Shown: positions 1 through 9,103, counted from the first letter of the stretch. The stretch: 64,000 nucleotides of DNA from F1-60-MAGs149 sp037133755 (GCA_037133755.1 JBAXNN010000003.1:185413-249412), one strand, 5' to 3'. Made by a program: numbers and translations. The notes: a model not told the origin generated them from the letters alone.

Positions 1-667
1 GCTCGATCAGCTTCATCGCCATCGAGTCGACCAGCTGGTGCGACAGCTCCACATCCGGGTAGTCCGGTGCGACGCGCTCAATCACGACCTGGCGCCACAG
101 CTTCGAGCTGGACAGGACGTTCTGCTTATCGACCGAGCACACCTTGCCGTGGCGCGTACGCGCCAGATCGAAGGCGTAGCGCGCCACGCGCTCCACTTCC
201 TCGACCGAGTAGCGGCACGTATCCATGCCCGTCTCTGCCGTCAGCTCCTTGGGGCCGAAGTACAGACCACCGGTGAGCTCGCGGATGATGATCATGTCGA
301 GGCCGTCGACGAGCTCGGGGCGGAGGGGAGAGACGAGCTTCTCCGTCCACATCCGAATCGGGCGGACGTTGGCGAACGCCTTGAGCTCTGCGCGCAGCGC
401 CAGGAGCCCCTGCTCGGGACGGATCTCGCCGGTGTCCCACTTGGGCCCGCCGACCGCGCCCTTCAGCACGGCATCGGCGTGCGGCAGGGCCGCGCGCGTC
501 TCGGCGGGGAACGGATCCCCGTGCGAGTCGATGGCGTTGCCGCCGAAGGGATACTCGGTGCACTCAGCGGTGAAGCCGTAGGCCTCGCCGGCGGCCGCGA
601 GGACGGCCAGCGCGACGCGCGTGGTCTCGGGGCCGATGCCATCGCCGGGGAGGACTGCGATCTTCAC
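1..667 (-). CDS. leuB: 3-isopropylmalate dehydrogenase, C-terminus outside window
   Basis: This enzyme oxidatively decarboxylates 3-isopropylmalate with NAD in leucine biosynthesis, in the cytoplasm. The reverse-strand reading starts at a GTG at 665-667 and opens with KIAVLPGDGIGPE, the classic N-terminus of the isocitrate/isopropylmalate dehydrogenase family. It continues through GGPKWD, the substrate-loop arginine region RPEQGLLALR and IIIRELTGGLYFG. About 222 residues are present of a usual ~350, and the gene runs off the left edge. It lies 26 bp downstream of leuA on the same strand, so the two are probably co-transcribed. What is seen agrees fully with LeuB. Confidence 0.93.
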   Translation of the reverse strand, partial: MKIAVLPGDGIGPETTRVALAVLAAAGEAYGFTAECTEYPFGGNAIDSHGDPFPAETRAALPHADAVLKGAVGGPKWDTGEIRPEQGLLALRAELKAFANVRPIRMWTEKLVSPLRPELVDGLDMIIIRELTGGLYFGPKELTAETGMDTCRYSVEEVERVARYAFDLARTRHGKVCSVDKQNVLSSSKLWRQVVIERVAPDYPDVELSHQLVDSMAMKLIE

Positions 668-693
668 GTGTTGCTCCGTTCTCGTACTGCGGG

Positions 694-2238
694 TCAGATG
701 GTCTCGCGGACCATCGGGTTCGGGTTGCCTGCAGCCACCAAGGCGGCTGCGCGGAGGAACGCCTGCGCGGCGGCCTCCGTGATGTCGGGGGCGACGGACT
801 GGCCCGTGTAGCGGCGGCCGTCGTGCTCGAGGACCACGCGCACGTCGCCGAGGGCGTCGTTGCCGCCGGTCACCGCGTTGACGTTGAACTCGCGCAGCTC
901 GCCGGCCGTCTTGACGATTTCGTTGAGCGCGATGAACGCGGCATCGATCGGACCATCGCCCTCACCGGTGGCGGTGTGGACCTGGTCGCCCTCGCGCACC
1001 TTCACCTCGGCGTGCGAGGTCTCGCCGGTGCTGGTGCGGAGCGCCAGTCCCTCGAGGATCCAGCGCTCGGTCGTATCGCGCGACTGGTCGTCGATGATCG
1101 CCTCGAGATCGAGTGCCGAGACCGTCTTCTTGCGGTCGGCGATCTCCTTGAACTTGGCGAAGGCGCGCTTCAACTCGTCGCCCTCGATCGCGTAGCCCAT
1201 GTCGGCGTACGCGGCCTGCAGGGCGGCACGGCCCGAGTGCTTGCCCAGCACGAGCTCGTTGTGCTCGAGCCCGATCGACTCGGCATCCATGATCTCGTAC
1301 GTGCGGCGATTCTTGAGCACGCCGTCCTGATGAATGCCGGCCTCGTGCGCGAAGGCGTTCTTGCCCACGATTGCCTTGTTCGGCTGCACGGGATAGCCGC
1401 TCAGGCGCGACACGAGGCGGCTGGCGCGAGCGATCTCCGTCGTCTCGATGCCCGTCTGGAACCCGTAGAACGCGTTGCGCGTGCGCAGCGCCATCACGAT
1501 CTCCTCGAGCGCGGAGTTGCCCGCTCGCTCGCCGATGCCGTTGATCGCGACCTCGACCTGCCGTGCACCTGCCTGCACACCGGCCAGAGAGTTCGCGGTC
1601 GCCAGACCGAGATCGTTATGCGTGTGGACGCTGAGCGTCGCCTCGTGCAACTCGGGCACGTTGGCGTAGAGCGTGGTGAGGATCTCCCGGTACTCCTCCG
1701 GCGTCGTGTAGCCGACGGTGTCGGGAATGTTGATCGTGGTCGCGCCCGCGGCCAGCGCGGTGCGCACGACCTCGGCCATGAACTCCGGGCGGGAGCGCGT
1801 AGCGTCCTCACACGAGAACTCGACGTCGGCAACCTTGGTGCGCGCGTAGGTGACTGCATCGCGCGTCTGCTCGATCACCTGCTCGGGCGTCATGCGGAGC
1901 TTGTGCTCCATATGGAGGTCGCTGGTCGCGATGAAGACGTGGAAGCGGGGGCTCTCGGCGTTCTTGAGGGCCTCCCACGACGCGTCGATGTCGGCCTGCT
2001 GCGTGCGGTTGAGCGAGGCGATCGTGCAGCTGCGCACGTGCTTGGCCACGAGGCCAATGCCCTCGATCTCGCCGGGCGAGGACACGGCGAAGCCGGCCTC
2101 GATGATGTCCACGCCGAGGCGCTCGAGCTGGCGGGCGATCTCCAGCTTCTCCTGCGCGTTCAGGCTGATGCCGGGCGACTGCTCGCCATCGCGCAATGTG
2201 GTGTCGAAGATCTTGACGTAATCCTGATTCGTGCTCAT
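694..2238 (-). CDS. leuA: 2-isopropylmalate synthase
   Basis: LeuA condenses acetyl-CoA with 2-ketoisovalerate, the first committed step of leucine synthesis. The 514-aa product starts at the ATG at 2236-2238, chosen because a G-rich ribosome site (GAAGGGGGAA) lies just upstream. It opens with VKIFDTTLRDGEQSPG, the HMGL-like signature carrying the metal-binding Asp. SVHTHNDLG supplies the metal-binding His residues, and the C-terminal part matches the regulatory leucine-binding domain (TGGNDALGDVRVVLEHDG region). The length fits the ~515-aa LeuA1 form. It is followed by leuB and preceded by a probable leucine leader peptide, so leucine-responsive attenuation is likely. Confidence 0.95.
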   Translation of the reverse strand: MSTNQDYVKIFDTTLRDGEQSPGISLNAQEKLEIARQLERLGVDIIEAGFAVSSPGEIEGIGLVAKHVRSCTIASLNRTQQADIDASWEALKNAESPRFHVFIATSDLHMEHKLRMTPEQVIEQTRDAVTYARTKVADVEFSCEDATRSRPEFMAEVVRTALAAGATTINIPDTVGYTTPEEYREILTTLYANVPELHEATLSVHTHNDLGLATANSLAGVQAGARQVEVAINGIGERAGNSALEEIVMALRTRNAFYGFQTGIETTEIARASRLVSRLSGYPVQPNKAIVGKNAFAHEAGIHQDGVLKNRRTYEIMDAESIGLEHNELVLGKHSGRAALQAAYADMGYAIEGDELKRAFAKFKEIADRKKTVSALDLEAIIDDQSRDTTERWILEGLALRTSTGETSHAEVKVREGDQVHTATGEGDGPIDAAFIALNEIVKTAGELREFNVNAVTGGNDALGDVRVVLEHDGRRYTGQSVAPDITEAAAQAFLRAAALVAAGNPNPMVRETI

Positions 2239-2258
2239 CGTTCCCCCTTCCGAAGTGC

Positions 2259-2348
2259 GGTGCGCGTGCACGCACCTGTCCTGTTGTCTCGTCGTTTCAT
2301 GCGCCGGGCAAGCGGCGCGTAGGCAAATGCATTCCCCTTAGCGGGGAA
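2259..2348 (-). promoter_or_regulatory. leuA leader hairpins (candidate attenuator)
   Basis: Three short stem-loops lie between the leucine-rich leader peptide and leuA. One at 2332-2348 overlaps the leader stop codon, one is at 2301-2318 (GCGCCG/CGGCGC arms) and one at 2259-2276 (GGTGCG/CGCACC arms). This is the layout expected for ribosome-position-dependent attenuation. I see no clear U-run after the last stem, so control could act on translation instead. No folding calculation was run. Confidence 0.35.
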
Positions 2349-2394
2349 GGAGGCCGACGAGAAGGAGGAGCGAGGAAACGGGCGACGACGCCAC
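2338..2394 (-). CDS. Leucine-rich leader peptide of leuA
   Basis: An 18-codon reading from a GTG at 2392-2394 to a TAA at 2338-2340 ends in SSLLLLVGLLPR, with six leucines in its last ten residues, encoded by CTC and CTT. A longer version from an ATG at 2443-2445 gives 35 aa and is equally possible. It ends about 100 nt upstream of the leuA start on the same strand, with hairpins in between. Leader peptides rich in the regulatory amino acid are known to control leuA by ribosome stalling in many bacteria. The role here is inferred from position and composition only. Confidence 0.5.
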   Translation of the reverse strand: MASSPVSSLLLLVGLLPR

Positions 2395-2530
2395 GACCCC
2401 ATGGCCGCTGGCGAATGCCGAGCGGCCGAGAGTCCCTTCAAGCATGTGCGACGTCGTGCGCATCGCTGCGAAGTGTATCGGTATCCGGGCCTCGGGCGCA
2501 AAGGGCAAGGGGCACCCGTATCCTCTTCGC

Positions 2531-3697
2531 ATGGGCGAATGGCATCTGCGATCACCGAAGCGCGTCGCCTTCGCCCGCGTTGTGATCGCCGGCCTCGGCG
2601 GCTTCATCGCCCTCGGCGCAGCCTTCGCCGTCGTGCCGGACATCGTCAAGCAGGACATGCATCAGACGGACGTCGTCGTCGGGTGGACGCTGACGGTCTT
2701 TGCGGCGACGGCGCTCGCGACCCGCTTTTTCGCCGGTGTAGGCATCGATCGGCGCGGTGCCCGAGCCATCTTCGCCCTCGGCTTTCTGCTGCTGGCGGTG
2801 TCGGGAGGACTCTTCCTGCTGATCACGCCTGATCGCGAATGGCTGCTGTTCGGGGCGCGGGCCCTGCAGGGCGTGGGGCAGGCCTGCATGTTCACGTCCG
2901 GGCTCTCCTGGGCGGTCCAGCTGGCACCGGAGAGCCGTCGCGGGCAGGCGATGTCGTTGTTCGGACTCGCCGTCTGGGCGGGGCTGACAGTGGGGCCGGT
3001 CACCGCGCAACTCCTGCTCGATCATGCGGGTACGCACGCGGCCGAAGCGCTGATGCTGATCGCGCCGATCCTCGCGCTCGTGGCTCTGATCGGCATGCGC
3101 TCGCCCGCGGTGCACGGCGAGCTGCCGAAACTCAGCGTGCCGCGCGAGGCGATCCGTCCCAGCCTCGGGCTAACGGCAGGCGCTGTGGTGATGGCGACCA
3201 TTGTCGGCTTCGCCGTGCTCACCTTCAACGCGCGCAGTGGCGGCGGCGGTGCCTACGTGATCGGGGCCTACGGCGCTGCCACGTTCGCCGGACGCGTGTT
3301 GATCGGTCACCTGCCGGACAAGCTTGGCGCCTACAAGACCGGCTTGCTCGCGTTCTGCCTTGCGTTGGCAGGCGTTTCGATCATCGGGGTGGCGCCCAAC
3401 TGGGAGGTCGGCATGGTCGGCGGTGTCGTCTGCGGCTTCGCCTGGTCGCTGCTCTTCCCGGCGCTCGGCCTGATGGCCGTCGATCGCACGCCGCGCGCTC
3501 AGCGCAACTCAGCGCTTGCGATCTACACGGCCGGCTTTGATCTCGGCACGCTGGTCGCGGGGTTCACGCTCGGTTACATCGCGAACGCAGCCGGCTACGG
3601 GACGGTGTACGGCTTCGGCGCGGCATTCGCGATCGTCGGCCTGATCCTCGTCTACACGATGCGCCCGGGGCGGAACGCGGTCGTACCGTCGGCCTGA
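2531..3697 (+). CDS. MFS transporter
   Basis: A 388-aa integral membrane protein of the major facilitator superfamily with about 12 hydrophobic segments. The ATG at 2531 was chosen because it starts just ahead of the first membrane helix (VVIAGLGGFIALGAAFAVV); the upstream extension is hydrophilic and atypical. The loop after TM2 reads GVGIDRRGAR and the matching loop in the second half reads GHLPDKLG, the usual DRxGRR-like positions of the two MFS halves. The substrate cannot be told from sequence. It is a single gene divergent from leuA, and its 3' end faces the aminotransferase across an inverted repeat element. Confidence 0.85.
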   Translation: MGEWHLRSPKRVAFARVVIAGLGGFIALGAAFAVVPDIVKQDMHQTDVVVGWTLTVFAATALATRFFAGVGIDRRGARAIFALGFLLLAVSGGLFLLITPDREWLLFGARALQGVGQACMFTSGLSWAVQLAPESRRGQAMSLFGLAVWAGLTVGPVTAQLLLDHAGTHAAEALMLIAPILALVALIGMRSPAVHGELPKLSVPREAIRPSLGLTAGAVVMATIVGFAVLTFNARSGGGGAYVIGAYGAATFAGRVLIGHLPDKLGAYKTGLLAFCLALAGVSIIGVAPNWEVGMVGGVVCGFAWSLLFPALGLMAVDRTPRAQRNSALAIYTAGFDLGTLVAGFTLGYIANAAGYGTVYGFGAAFAIVGLILVYTMRPGRNAVVPSA

Positions 3698-3779
3698 GGG
3701 ACACGAGGGCGCCCGGTGAACACCGCGGCAGTCAGTGCCGGCTGGTTGTCGGCCGTCGCAATGCTCCGATCACGTGCAG

Positions 3780-3878
3780 ATGCTCCAAAGGGGTCAGACC
3801 CTTTTGGAGCATGCTGACGCGTCTCGACAGACCGATCGAGTGTGGATGCTCCAAAAGGGTCTGACCCCTTTGGAGCAT
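3780..3878. repeat. Inverted pair of 33-mers, family 1, copy 1
   Basis: Two 33-bp units at 3780-3812 and 3846-3878 are exact reverse complements of each other and are separated by a 33-bp loop. Each unit begins ATGCTCCAAA and ends TGGAGCAT around a GGGTC/GACCC centre, so it is also nearly palindromic by itself (one mismatched pair). The element lies between the converging ends of the MFS gene and an aminotransferase and could act as a two-way terminator. Copies 2 and 3 are at 48318 and 49904. Confidence 0.95.
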
Positions 3879-3891
3879 CACGACACCACGA

Positions 3892-5280
3892 CTAGTGCAG
3901 CTTCGCCATCCGGTTCTGCGCCTCGGGCAGCACGCGATCGAACACCGCGATGGCCTCGTCGATCTGCTCACGCGTGGTGATCAGCGGCGGGGAGATCTGG
4001 ATGGCCGGGTCGCCGCGGTCGTCCGCGCGGCACAGCAGGCCCTCCTGGAGCAGCGTCGGCGAGAGGAAGTCGCGAAGGAGCACGTTGCACTCCTCGTCGT
4101 TGAACGTCTCCTTGGTGGCGCGGTCCTTGACGAGTTCCATCGCCCAGAAGTAGCCGGCACCGCGGACGTCGCCGACGATCTCGTAGCGCTCCATCAGGCC
4201 GAGCAGCTGGTCGCGGAGGTAGTCCTGGTTGTTGCGGACGTTCTCGATGACGCCCTCACGCTCCATGATCTCGAGGTTCTTCAGCGCCGCAGCGGCAACG
4301 ATCGGGTGGCCGCCGAAGGTGATGCCGTGGAGGTACATCTCCTCTGTCTGCAGCAGCTTGTCGGCGATCTTGTCGCCGAACAGCACGGCGCCCATCGGCT
4401 GGTAGCCAGAGGTGAGGCCCTTGGCGCACGTGATGATGTCGGGCTGGTAGTCGTACCGGATCGAGCCGAACCACTCGCCGACGCGGCCATAGCCGCAGAT
4501 CGTCTCGTCGGCGGCGTGGAGGACGCCGTACTCCTTGCAGATCTCGTTGACGCGCTGGTGGTACTCGGCGCTCGGCGTGAAGCAGCCGCCCGCGTTCTGC
4601 ACGGGCTCCATGATCACCATCGAGACCGTCTCCGGGCCCTCGAACTCGATCACCTCGCGCACCTCCTCGGCGCACGAGAGGTTGCAGCTGCCCTGGTCCG
4701 CGCAGTACTTGCAGCGGTAGGGATTGGTCGGCGCGACGTGGCGGACACCGCTCATCAGCGGCTCGAACGGCGTGCGGATGCTCGTGATGCCCGTCAGCGA
4801 CAGGGCGCCGTAGGTGGTGCCGTGATACGCGATCTGGCGGGCGATGACCTTGCGGCGCATCGGCTCGCCGTTGGCGTGGTGGTACTCGCGCGCCAGCTTG
4901 ATTGCGCCCTCGACGCCTTCGGAGCCACCGGATACGAAGAACGAGCGGTTGATGCTCTCCGGCGTGATCTCCGCCAGCTTCGTCGCCAGCTCGATCGCGC
5001 GTGGGTGCGAGTAGGTCCAGTTCGTGTAGTACGGCAGTTCCATCGCCTGCTCGAGCATCGCGCGACCGATCTCCTCGCCATGCGAGTAGCCGATCTGCAC
5101 GGTGAACAGCCCGCTCAGGAAGTCCATGTACTTGTTGCCGTTCGAATCGAACAGGTGAATACCCTCACCGCGCACCATCACCGGGTGCTTATCCGGGTCG
5201 TAGCCCGCCATCTGGGTGAAGTGCAGCCAGAGATGTTTGATCGCCTGTTCCTGCAGCTTCGCGGTGTCCATTGTCGCCAT
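3892..5280 (-). CDS. Class III aminotransferase with Cys4 insert
   Basis: A PLP-dependent omega-type transaminase of 462 aa that probably transfers an amino group from an omega-amino acid or diamine to a keto acid. The start at 5280 is set by an AGGAGG ribosome site a few bases upstream. The PLP lysine is about Lys287 in ITCAKGLTSGY, and the cofactor Asp lies in the HAADETICGYGR segment. A cysteine-rich insert C190-x2-C193-x5-C199-x3-C203 follows NPYR and could bind metal or an Fe-S cluster. It is transcribed divergently from a GABA-type aminotransferase with 122 bp between starts. Substrate unknown: beta-alanine, putrescine or taurine enzymes are all possible. Confidence 0.85.
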   Translation of the reverse strand: MATMDTAKLQEQAIKHLWLHFTQMAGYDPDKHPVMVRGEGIHLFDSNGNKYMDFLSGLFTVQIGYSHGEEIGRAMLEQAMELPYYTNWTYSHPRAIELATKLAEITPESINRSFFVSGGSEGVEGAIKLAREYHHANGEPMRRKVIARQIAYHGTTYGALSLTGITSIRTPFEPLMSGVRHVAPTNPYRCKYCADQGSCNLSCAEEVREVIEFEGPETVSMVIMEPVQNAGGCFTPSAEYHQRVNEICKEYGVLHAADETICGYGRVGEWFGSIRYDYQPDIITCAKGLTSGYQPMGAVLFGDKIADKLLQTEEMYLHGITFGGHPIVAAAALKNLEIMEREGVIENVRNNQDYLRDQLLGLMERYEIVGDVRGAGYFWAMELVKDRATKETFNDEECNVLLRDFLSPTLLQEGLLCRADDRGDPAIQISPPLITTREQIDEAIAVFDRVLPEAQNRMAKLH

Positions 5281-5402
5281 GGGTATCGCCTCCTGACCGC
5301 ATGGTAAGGGATAGGACGGGCGCACACCTGCCGCAGCGGCACGACGGCGGTATGCTCCTGCACATTGCGAGCGCCGCCGAACTGCGGCATGGAGGCCTTT
5401 CT

Positions 5403-6704
5403 ATGGCGATCGATCAGGGAACCGGAACGAAGACCGCTGCACTGCAAGCCGAGCGCGAGCGCTGGGTCGCCGCGTCGGTGTTCACGCAGCCGCTGTTTGT
5501 GGATCACGCGCACGGCGCGCGGATCACGGACGTCGAGGGACGTGAGTACATCGACTTCGTCGGTGGCATCGGCTCGCTCAACTGTGGCCACACGCCGGAC
5601 GCCGTCGTCGCTGCCGTGCAGGAGCAGGCCGCCCGCTACATGCATCAGATGTACTCCGTGGTCCAGTACGAGGGGTACATCGAGACCGTCAAGCGCATGG
5701 TTGCGTGTCATCCCGGCGAGGGGCCGTTCAAGGGCCTGCTGCTCAACTCGGGCGCCGAGGCCGTCGAGAACGCGATCAAGATCGCGCGCTACGCCACGAA
5801 GCGCAACGCGATCATCTGCTTCGATCAGGGCTTCCACGGGCGCACGCTGGTTGGCATGTCGCTGACGTCCAAGCCGATGCCGTACAAGAAGGGCATGGGG
5901 CCGTTCGCCCCCGAGATCTACCGCTCGCCCGCGCCGTACCTGTATCGCGGCATCACGACGGAGCTGGCGCTCGACGGGTTCCGCAAGGTCCTCAAGAGCC
6001 AGATCGACCCGTCTGAGGTCGCCGCGGTCATCCTCGAGCCCGTCCAGGGCGAGGGCGGCTTCCTGCCGATGCCCAAGGAGTTCATCCAGGGCGTGCACAC
6101 GATCTGCCAGGAGCACGGCATTCTGTACATCTCCGACGAGGTGCAGGCCGGCATGGGTCGCACGGGCACGCCGTCGGCGATCGAGCACTACGGCATCTCG
6201 CCGGACCTCGCGACGTGGGCCAAGTCGATGGGCGGTGGGATGCCGATCTCGGGTGTGACGGGCCGCGCCGACCTGCTGGATGCAGTTCACCCGGGCGGTC
6301 TTGGTGGCACCTTCGGCGGTAACCCCGTCTCGTGTGCTGCGGCGATCGTGGCGCTTGACCAGGTGCTTGACGCCGACTTTCAGGCGCACGCCACGGCGTT
6401 CGGCGACGATCTACGCGCCCGCCTCGACGCGATTGCTTCGCGGCATGCGTGTGTCGGCGAGGTGCGTGGCTTGGGCGCGATGCTGGCGATCGAGCTCGTC
6501 AAGGATCCCGCGACGAAAGAGCCGGCCGCCGAAGAGGTTGGTCGCATCGTCGGACTGGCGCGCGAGCGCGGCCTGATCCTGATGGGGTCGGGGCTGTACG
6601 GCAACGCGATCCGCGTGCTGGTACCGCTCGTCGCCACGGAAGACGATCTCAACGAGGGCTTTGCGATCCTCGAGGAGACGCTGGCCGAGGTCTTCGCCAG
6701 CTAG
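5403..6704 (+). CDS. gabT: 4-aminobutyrate-type aminotransferase
   Basis: A 433-aa class III transaminase closest in feel to GABA transaminase, which converts 4-aminobutyrate and 2-oxoglutarate to succinate semialdehyde and glutamate. The PLP lysine is Lys274 in TWAKSMGGGMP; ISDEVQAGMGRTG and LNSGAEAVENAIK are the expected active-site and PLP-phosphate motifs. The ATG at 5403 follows a GGAGG site. No succinate semialdehyde dehydrogenase is next door, so the exact substrate is open (5-aminovalerate or beta-alanine are alternatives). A strong hairpin terminator follows at 6719. Confidence 0.85.
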   Translation: MAIDQGTGTKTAALQAERERWVAASVFTQPLFVDHAHGARITDVEGREYIDFVGGIGSLNCGHTPDAVVAAVQEQAARYMHQMYSVVQYEGYIETVKRMVACHPGEGPFKGLLLNSGAEAVENAIKIARYATKRNAIICFDQGFHGRTLVGMSLTSKPMPYKKGMGPFAPEIYRSPAPYLYRGITTELALDGFRKVLKSQIDPSEVAAVILEPVQGEGGFLPMPKEFIQGVHTICQEHGILYISDEVQAGMGRTGTPSAIEHYGISPDLATWAKSMGGGMPISGVTGRADLLDAVHPGGLGGTFGGNPVSCAAAIVALDQVLDADFQAHATAFGDDLRARLDAIASRHACVGEVRGLGAMLAIELVKDPATKEPAAEEVGRIVGLARERGLILMGSGLYGNAIRVLVPLVATEDDLNEGFAILEETLAEVFAS

Positions 6705-6718
6705 CAGTGCAGGTGCGG

Positions 6719-6750
6719 AGGGCCGGGACGCCTGCGGGCATCCCGGCCCT
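6719..6750 (+). terminator. Rho-independent-type terminator after gabT
   Basis: A strong GC hairpin 15 bp after the gabT stop: arms AGGGCCGGGACGCC and GGCATCCCGGCCCT around a TGCG loop, with one mismatch, followed by a moderately T-rich stretch. Confidence 0.8.
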
Positions 6751-6920
6751 TCGTCGATTTCGGACCGAGATCGTCATCCCACGACGGTACTCACAAAATC
6801 CGAACATCTTGGCGATCCCGCTACCTACGGGAAATCCGCGACGACTGTGTGGCAAATGTCACCTGTTTGCAGGGGTTTTCCGCGACACATCGGTGGATTG
6901 GTGATAGGTTCAGCCCTCGA

Positions 6921-7907
6921 ATGTCGAACACACGGAGCAAACAGCTCCGGCCGGTGGTTTCGCTTCTCGCGCTGTTGGTCGTTGCTTCCATGATCATCGC
7001 TGCGCCTGCGTCCGCTGGGTGGAAGACCCATCGGGCCCCCGCCTTCAAGCGCGCGGTCATCGCCGTGCGTGCGACGGACGCGCAGGCCGTTGCGGCGCAC
7101 CGGCAGCTCGCTGATGTGCAGAACCGGCTCCGTGGCGCCCGGCATCGCCTGTCGGAGCTCTCGCGCGTGGAACACGGCGTCCGCGCCGCACTCCGCAACG
7201 CTCCCGCGGCGGGCGTTGGCGGCGCCGCCTCGACGCTCCTGGTCGTCACGAAGGATCGTGTGGCGCTCGAGCGCTCGATCACCGCACTCCAGGAGGATGT
7301 CGCCTACACGCAGACGTTGCTGACCAAAGCACAGCAGCGCCGTGCCGTCGTGCTCGGTGGTCTCTCGCTCACCATGCGCCACCGCGTCCTGCGGGCCGAC
7401 CGCGCACGGCAGCATCGGGCGGCTGCGCGTCGTGCCGCCACGCGCGAACCCGCGCTGTTGGCACCCGTGCGCCTCAAGGCCGCAGTGGCCACCGGTGAAA
7501 ACGGCGTCGACCTCGCCCGTCAACTCGAGCAGGCCCCGCTCACGCCGGACGCCTCTGGACCGGGCGCCATCGCCGCGGCGTACGCGCTCACGCAGCTCGG
7601 CACGCGCTACAGCGCGGGCGGATACTCGCCCTCCAGCGGGTTCGACTGCTCGGGGCTCGTGTACTGGGCGTTCGCGCAGGCCGGGCACGCCGTTCCGCGC
7701 TCGTCGTGGCAGCTCTGGGACGCCGGCCAGCGCATCACGCGCGCCGCTGCCCAGCCGGGTGACATCGTGTCGTTCCACGGGCAGGGCCACGTCGGCATCT
7801 ACCTCGGTGACGGGCTCTACGTGCACTCGACGAAGTCGGGCGATGTCGTGCGCGTGCACGCCCTCGCCGATCGCTCCGATCTCGACGGCTTCGTCCGCCT
7901 CGGGTAA
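6921..7907 (+). CDS. Secreted NlpC/P60 peptidoglycan hydrolase (1)
   Basis: A 328-aa exported cell-wall peptidase. A signal peptide covers residues 1-32 (hydrophobic core VVSLLALLVVASMII, cleavage after APASA). The middle is charged and helix-forming and probably coiled coil. The C-terminal third is an NlpC/P60 domain with catalytic Cys243 in FDCSGLVYWAF and His290 in GHVGIYLGDG, followed by a third polar residue region YVHSTKSGD. The family cleaves D-Glu to diamino acid bonds in stem peptides. The ATG at 6921 was chosen because it directly precedes the signal peptide. It is followed after 56 bp by a paralogue. Confidence 0.88.
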   Translation: MSNTRSKQLRPVVSLLALLVVASMIIAAPASAGWKTHRAPAFKRAVIAVRATDAQAVAAHRQLADVQNRLRGARHRLSELSRVEHGVRAALRNAPAAGVGGAASTLLVVTKDRVALERSITALQEDVAYTQTLLTKAQQRRAVVLGGLSLTMRHRVLRADRARQHRAAARRAATREPALLAPVRLKAAVATGENGVDLARQLEQAPLTPDASGPGAIAAAYALTQLGTRYSAGGYSPSSGFDCSGLVYWAFAQAGHAVPRSSWQLWDAGQRITRAAAQPGDIVSFHGQGHVGIYLGDGLYVHSTKSGDVVRVHALADRSDLDGFVRLG

Positions 7908-7963
7908 TGCGTCAGATGCGTTTCGAGAGCCCGTCCGCGAGCCACTGCTACCCTGTGGGACAG

Positions 7964-9103
7964 ATGCGGAACACTCGGAGACCTCGCCTCCGGCCCGCTG
8001 CGGCGCTCTGCGCGCTGCTTGCCGTGGCCCTCACCGCCGGCTTTCTGCCCGGCGCAGCACAGGCTGATCGCCTGGCAGACGCGCGCGCCGAGGCCGATAA
8101 GGCCCAGGTCGAACTGCAATCGCTCAACGACCAGGTGGCCGCTGCCGCGGAGAAGTACAACGCGGCGCAGCTCCAGCTCGACGAGACCAACGCGAAGATC
8201 TCCGAGAACAAGAAGCTGCTCGACGCCTCGAAGACCAACCTTCGGGTCTCGCGGCAGGAGCTCTCGCAGATGCTGGTCGATGCCTATCGCCAGGGCAACC
8301 CCGATCTTGTCGCGATGCTGCTGAACGCCGGCTCGATCGACCAGCTTGTAGACCAGCAGCGCTTCGTCCAGCGCGCCACCTCGCACGCCGAGCAGGTCGT
8401 CACCGATGTGCGCACCTACGCACACGACGTGAAGCAGCGCGAAGACGCGCTCGAGAGCGAGCGCGCGACGCGCGAGGATGCGCTTGCGCAGCGTCAGGCC
8501 GAGAAGGCATCGATTCAGGATGCGCTCAATCAGCGCCAGCGCCTGCTCAACTCGCTCAGCAGCGAGATCCAGGGGATTCTCGCCCGTCGCCTGGCTGCGC
8601 AGCGCGCTGCTGATGCTCAGGCCGCTGCGGCTGCCGGCGGCATCCTCGCCGACGCGCAGGCCGCGGCGACGAACCAGGATCTGACACTCGGCGGCTCTGT
8701 CGCCGATGGTGGCAGTGCCGACGTCGGCACGTACATCCAGCCGCCGCCGTCGTCGAGCACCGGTGGCGCGGCCGCCTCGATCGCGCTCGGCCAGCTGGGG
8801 ACACCGTACGTCTGGGGTGGCGGGGCGCCGGGCGGCTTCGATTGCTCTGGCCTCGTTGCGTGGGCCTACGGCCAGGCCGGCATCTCGCTGCCGCACTACG
8901 CCGCCGCGCAGTACGCCATGGGCACGCCCGTCCCGATGGACGCGCTCGAGCCCGGCGACCTGATCTCCTTCCATGGCTCCGGCCACATCGGCATCTACAT
9001 CGGCGGCGGGCAGTACGTGCACGCGCCGCAGACGGGTGATGTGGTGAAGGTGTCCAGTCTGGCCGATCGGTCCGACATGGATGGTGCGGTGCGTATTGGC
9101 TAG
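7964..9103 (+). CDS. Secreted NlpC/P60 peptidoglycan hydrolase (2)
   Basis: A 379-aa paralogue of the preceding gene. Signal peptide at residues 1-34 (cleavage near AAQA-DRL). Residues ~35-220 form a long coiled coil of the FtsX/RipA-partner type seen in actinobacterial D,L-endopeptidases. A linker rich in Ala, Gly and Ser follows, then an NlpC/P60 domain with Cys294 in FDCSGLVAWAYG and His341 in GHIGIYIGGG. The coiled coil may gate the hydrolase. Its last ~12 codons form one arm of a 79-bp palindrome. Confidence 0.9.
   Translation: MRNTRRPRLRPAAALCALLAVALTAGFLPGAAQADRLADARAEADKAQVELQSLNDQVAAAAEKYNAAQLQLDETNAKISENKKLLDASKTNLRVSRQELSQMLVDAYRQGNPDLVAMLLNAGSIDQLVDQQRFVQRATSHAEQVVTDVRTYAHDVKQREDALESERATREDALAQRQAEKASIQDALNQRQRLLNSLSSEIQGILARRLAAQRAADAQAAAAAGGILADAQAAATNQDLTLGGSVADGGSADVGTYIQPPPSSSTGGAAASIALGQLGTPYVWGGGAPGGFDCSGLVAWAYGQAGISLPHYAAAQYAMGTPVPMDALEPGDLISFHGSGHIGIYIGGGQYVHAPQTGDVVKVSSLADRSDMDGAVRIG

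Noticed and set aside
3780..3878. 33-mer pair read as the terminal inverted repeats of a tiny insertion sequence or MITE
   Set aside because: The enclosed loops (33-38 bp) are unrelated between loci, there are no obvious target duplications and there is no linked transposase.
6751..6920. Possible c-di-AMP (ydaO-type) riboswitch ahead of the NlpC/P60 gene, common for actinobacterial wall hydrolases
   Set aside because: The leader is only ~170 nt and I could not find the conserved riboswitch blocks in it.
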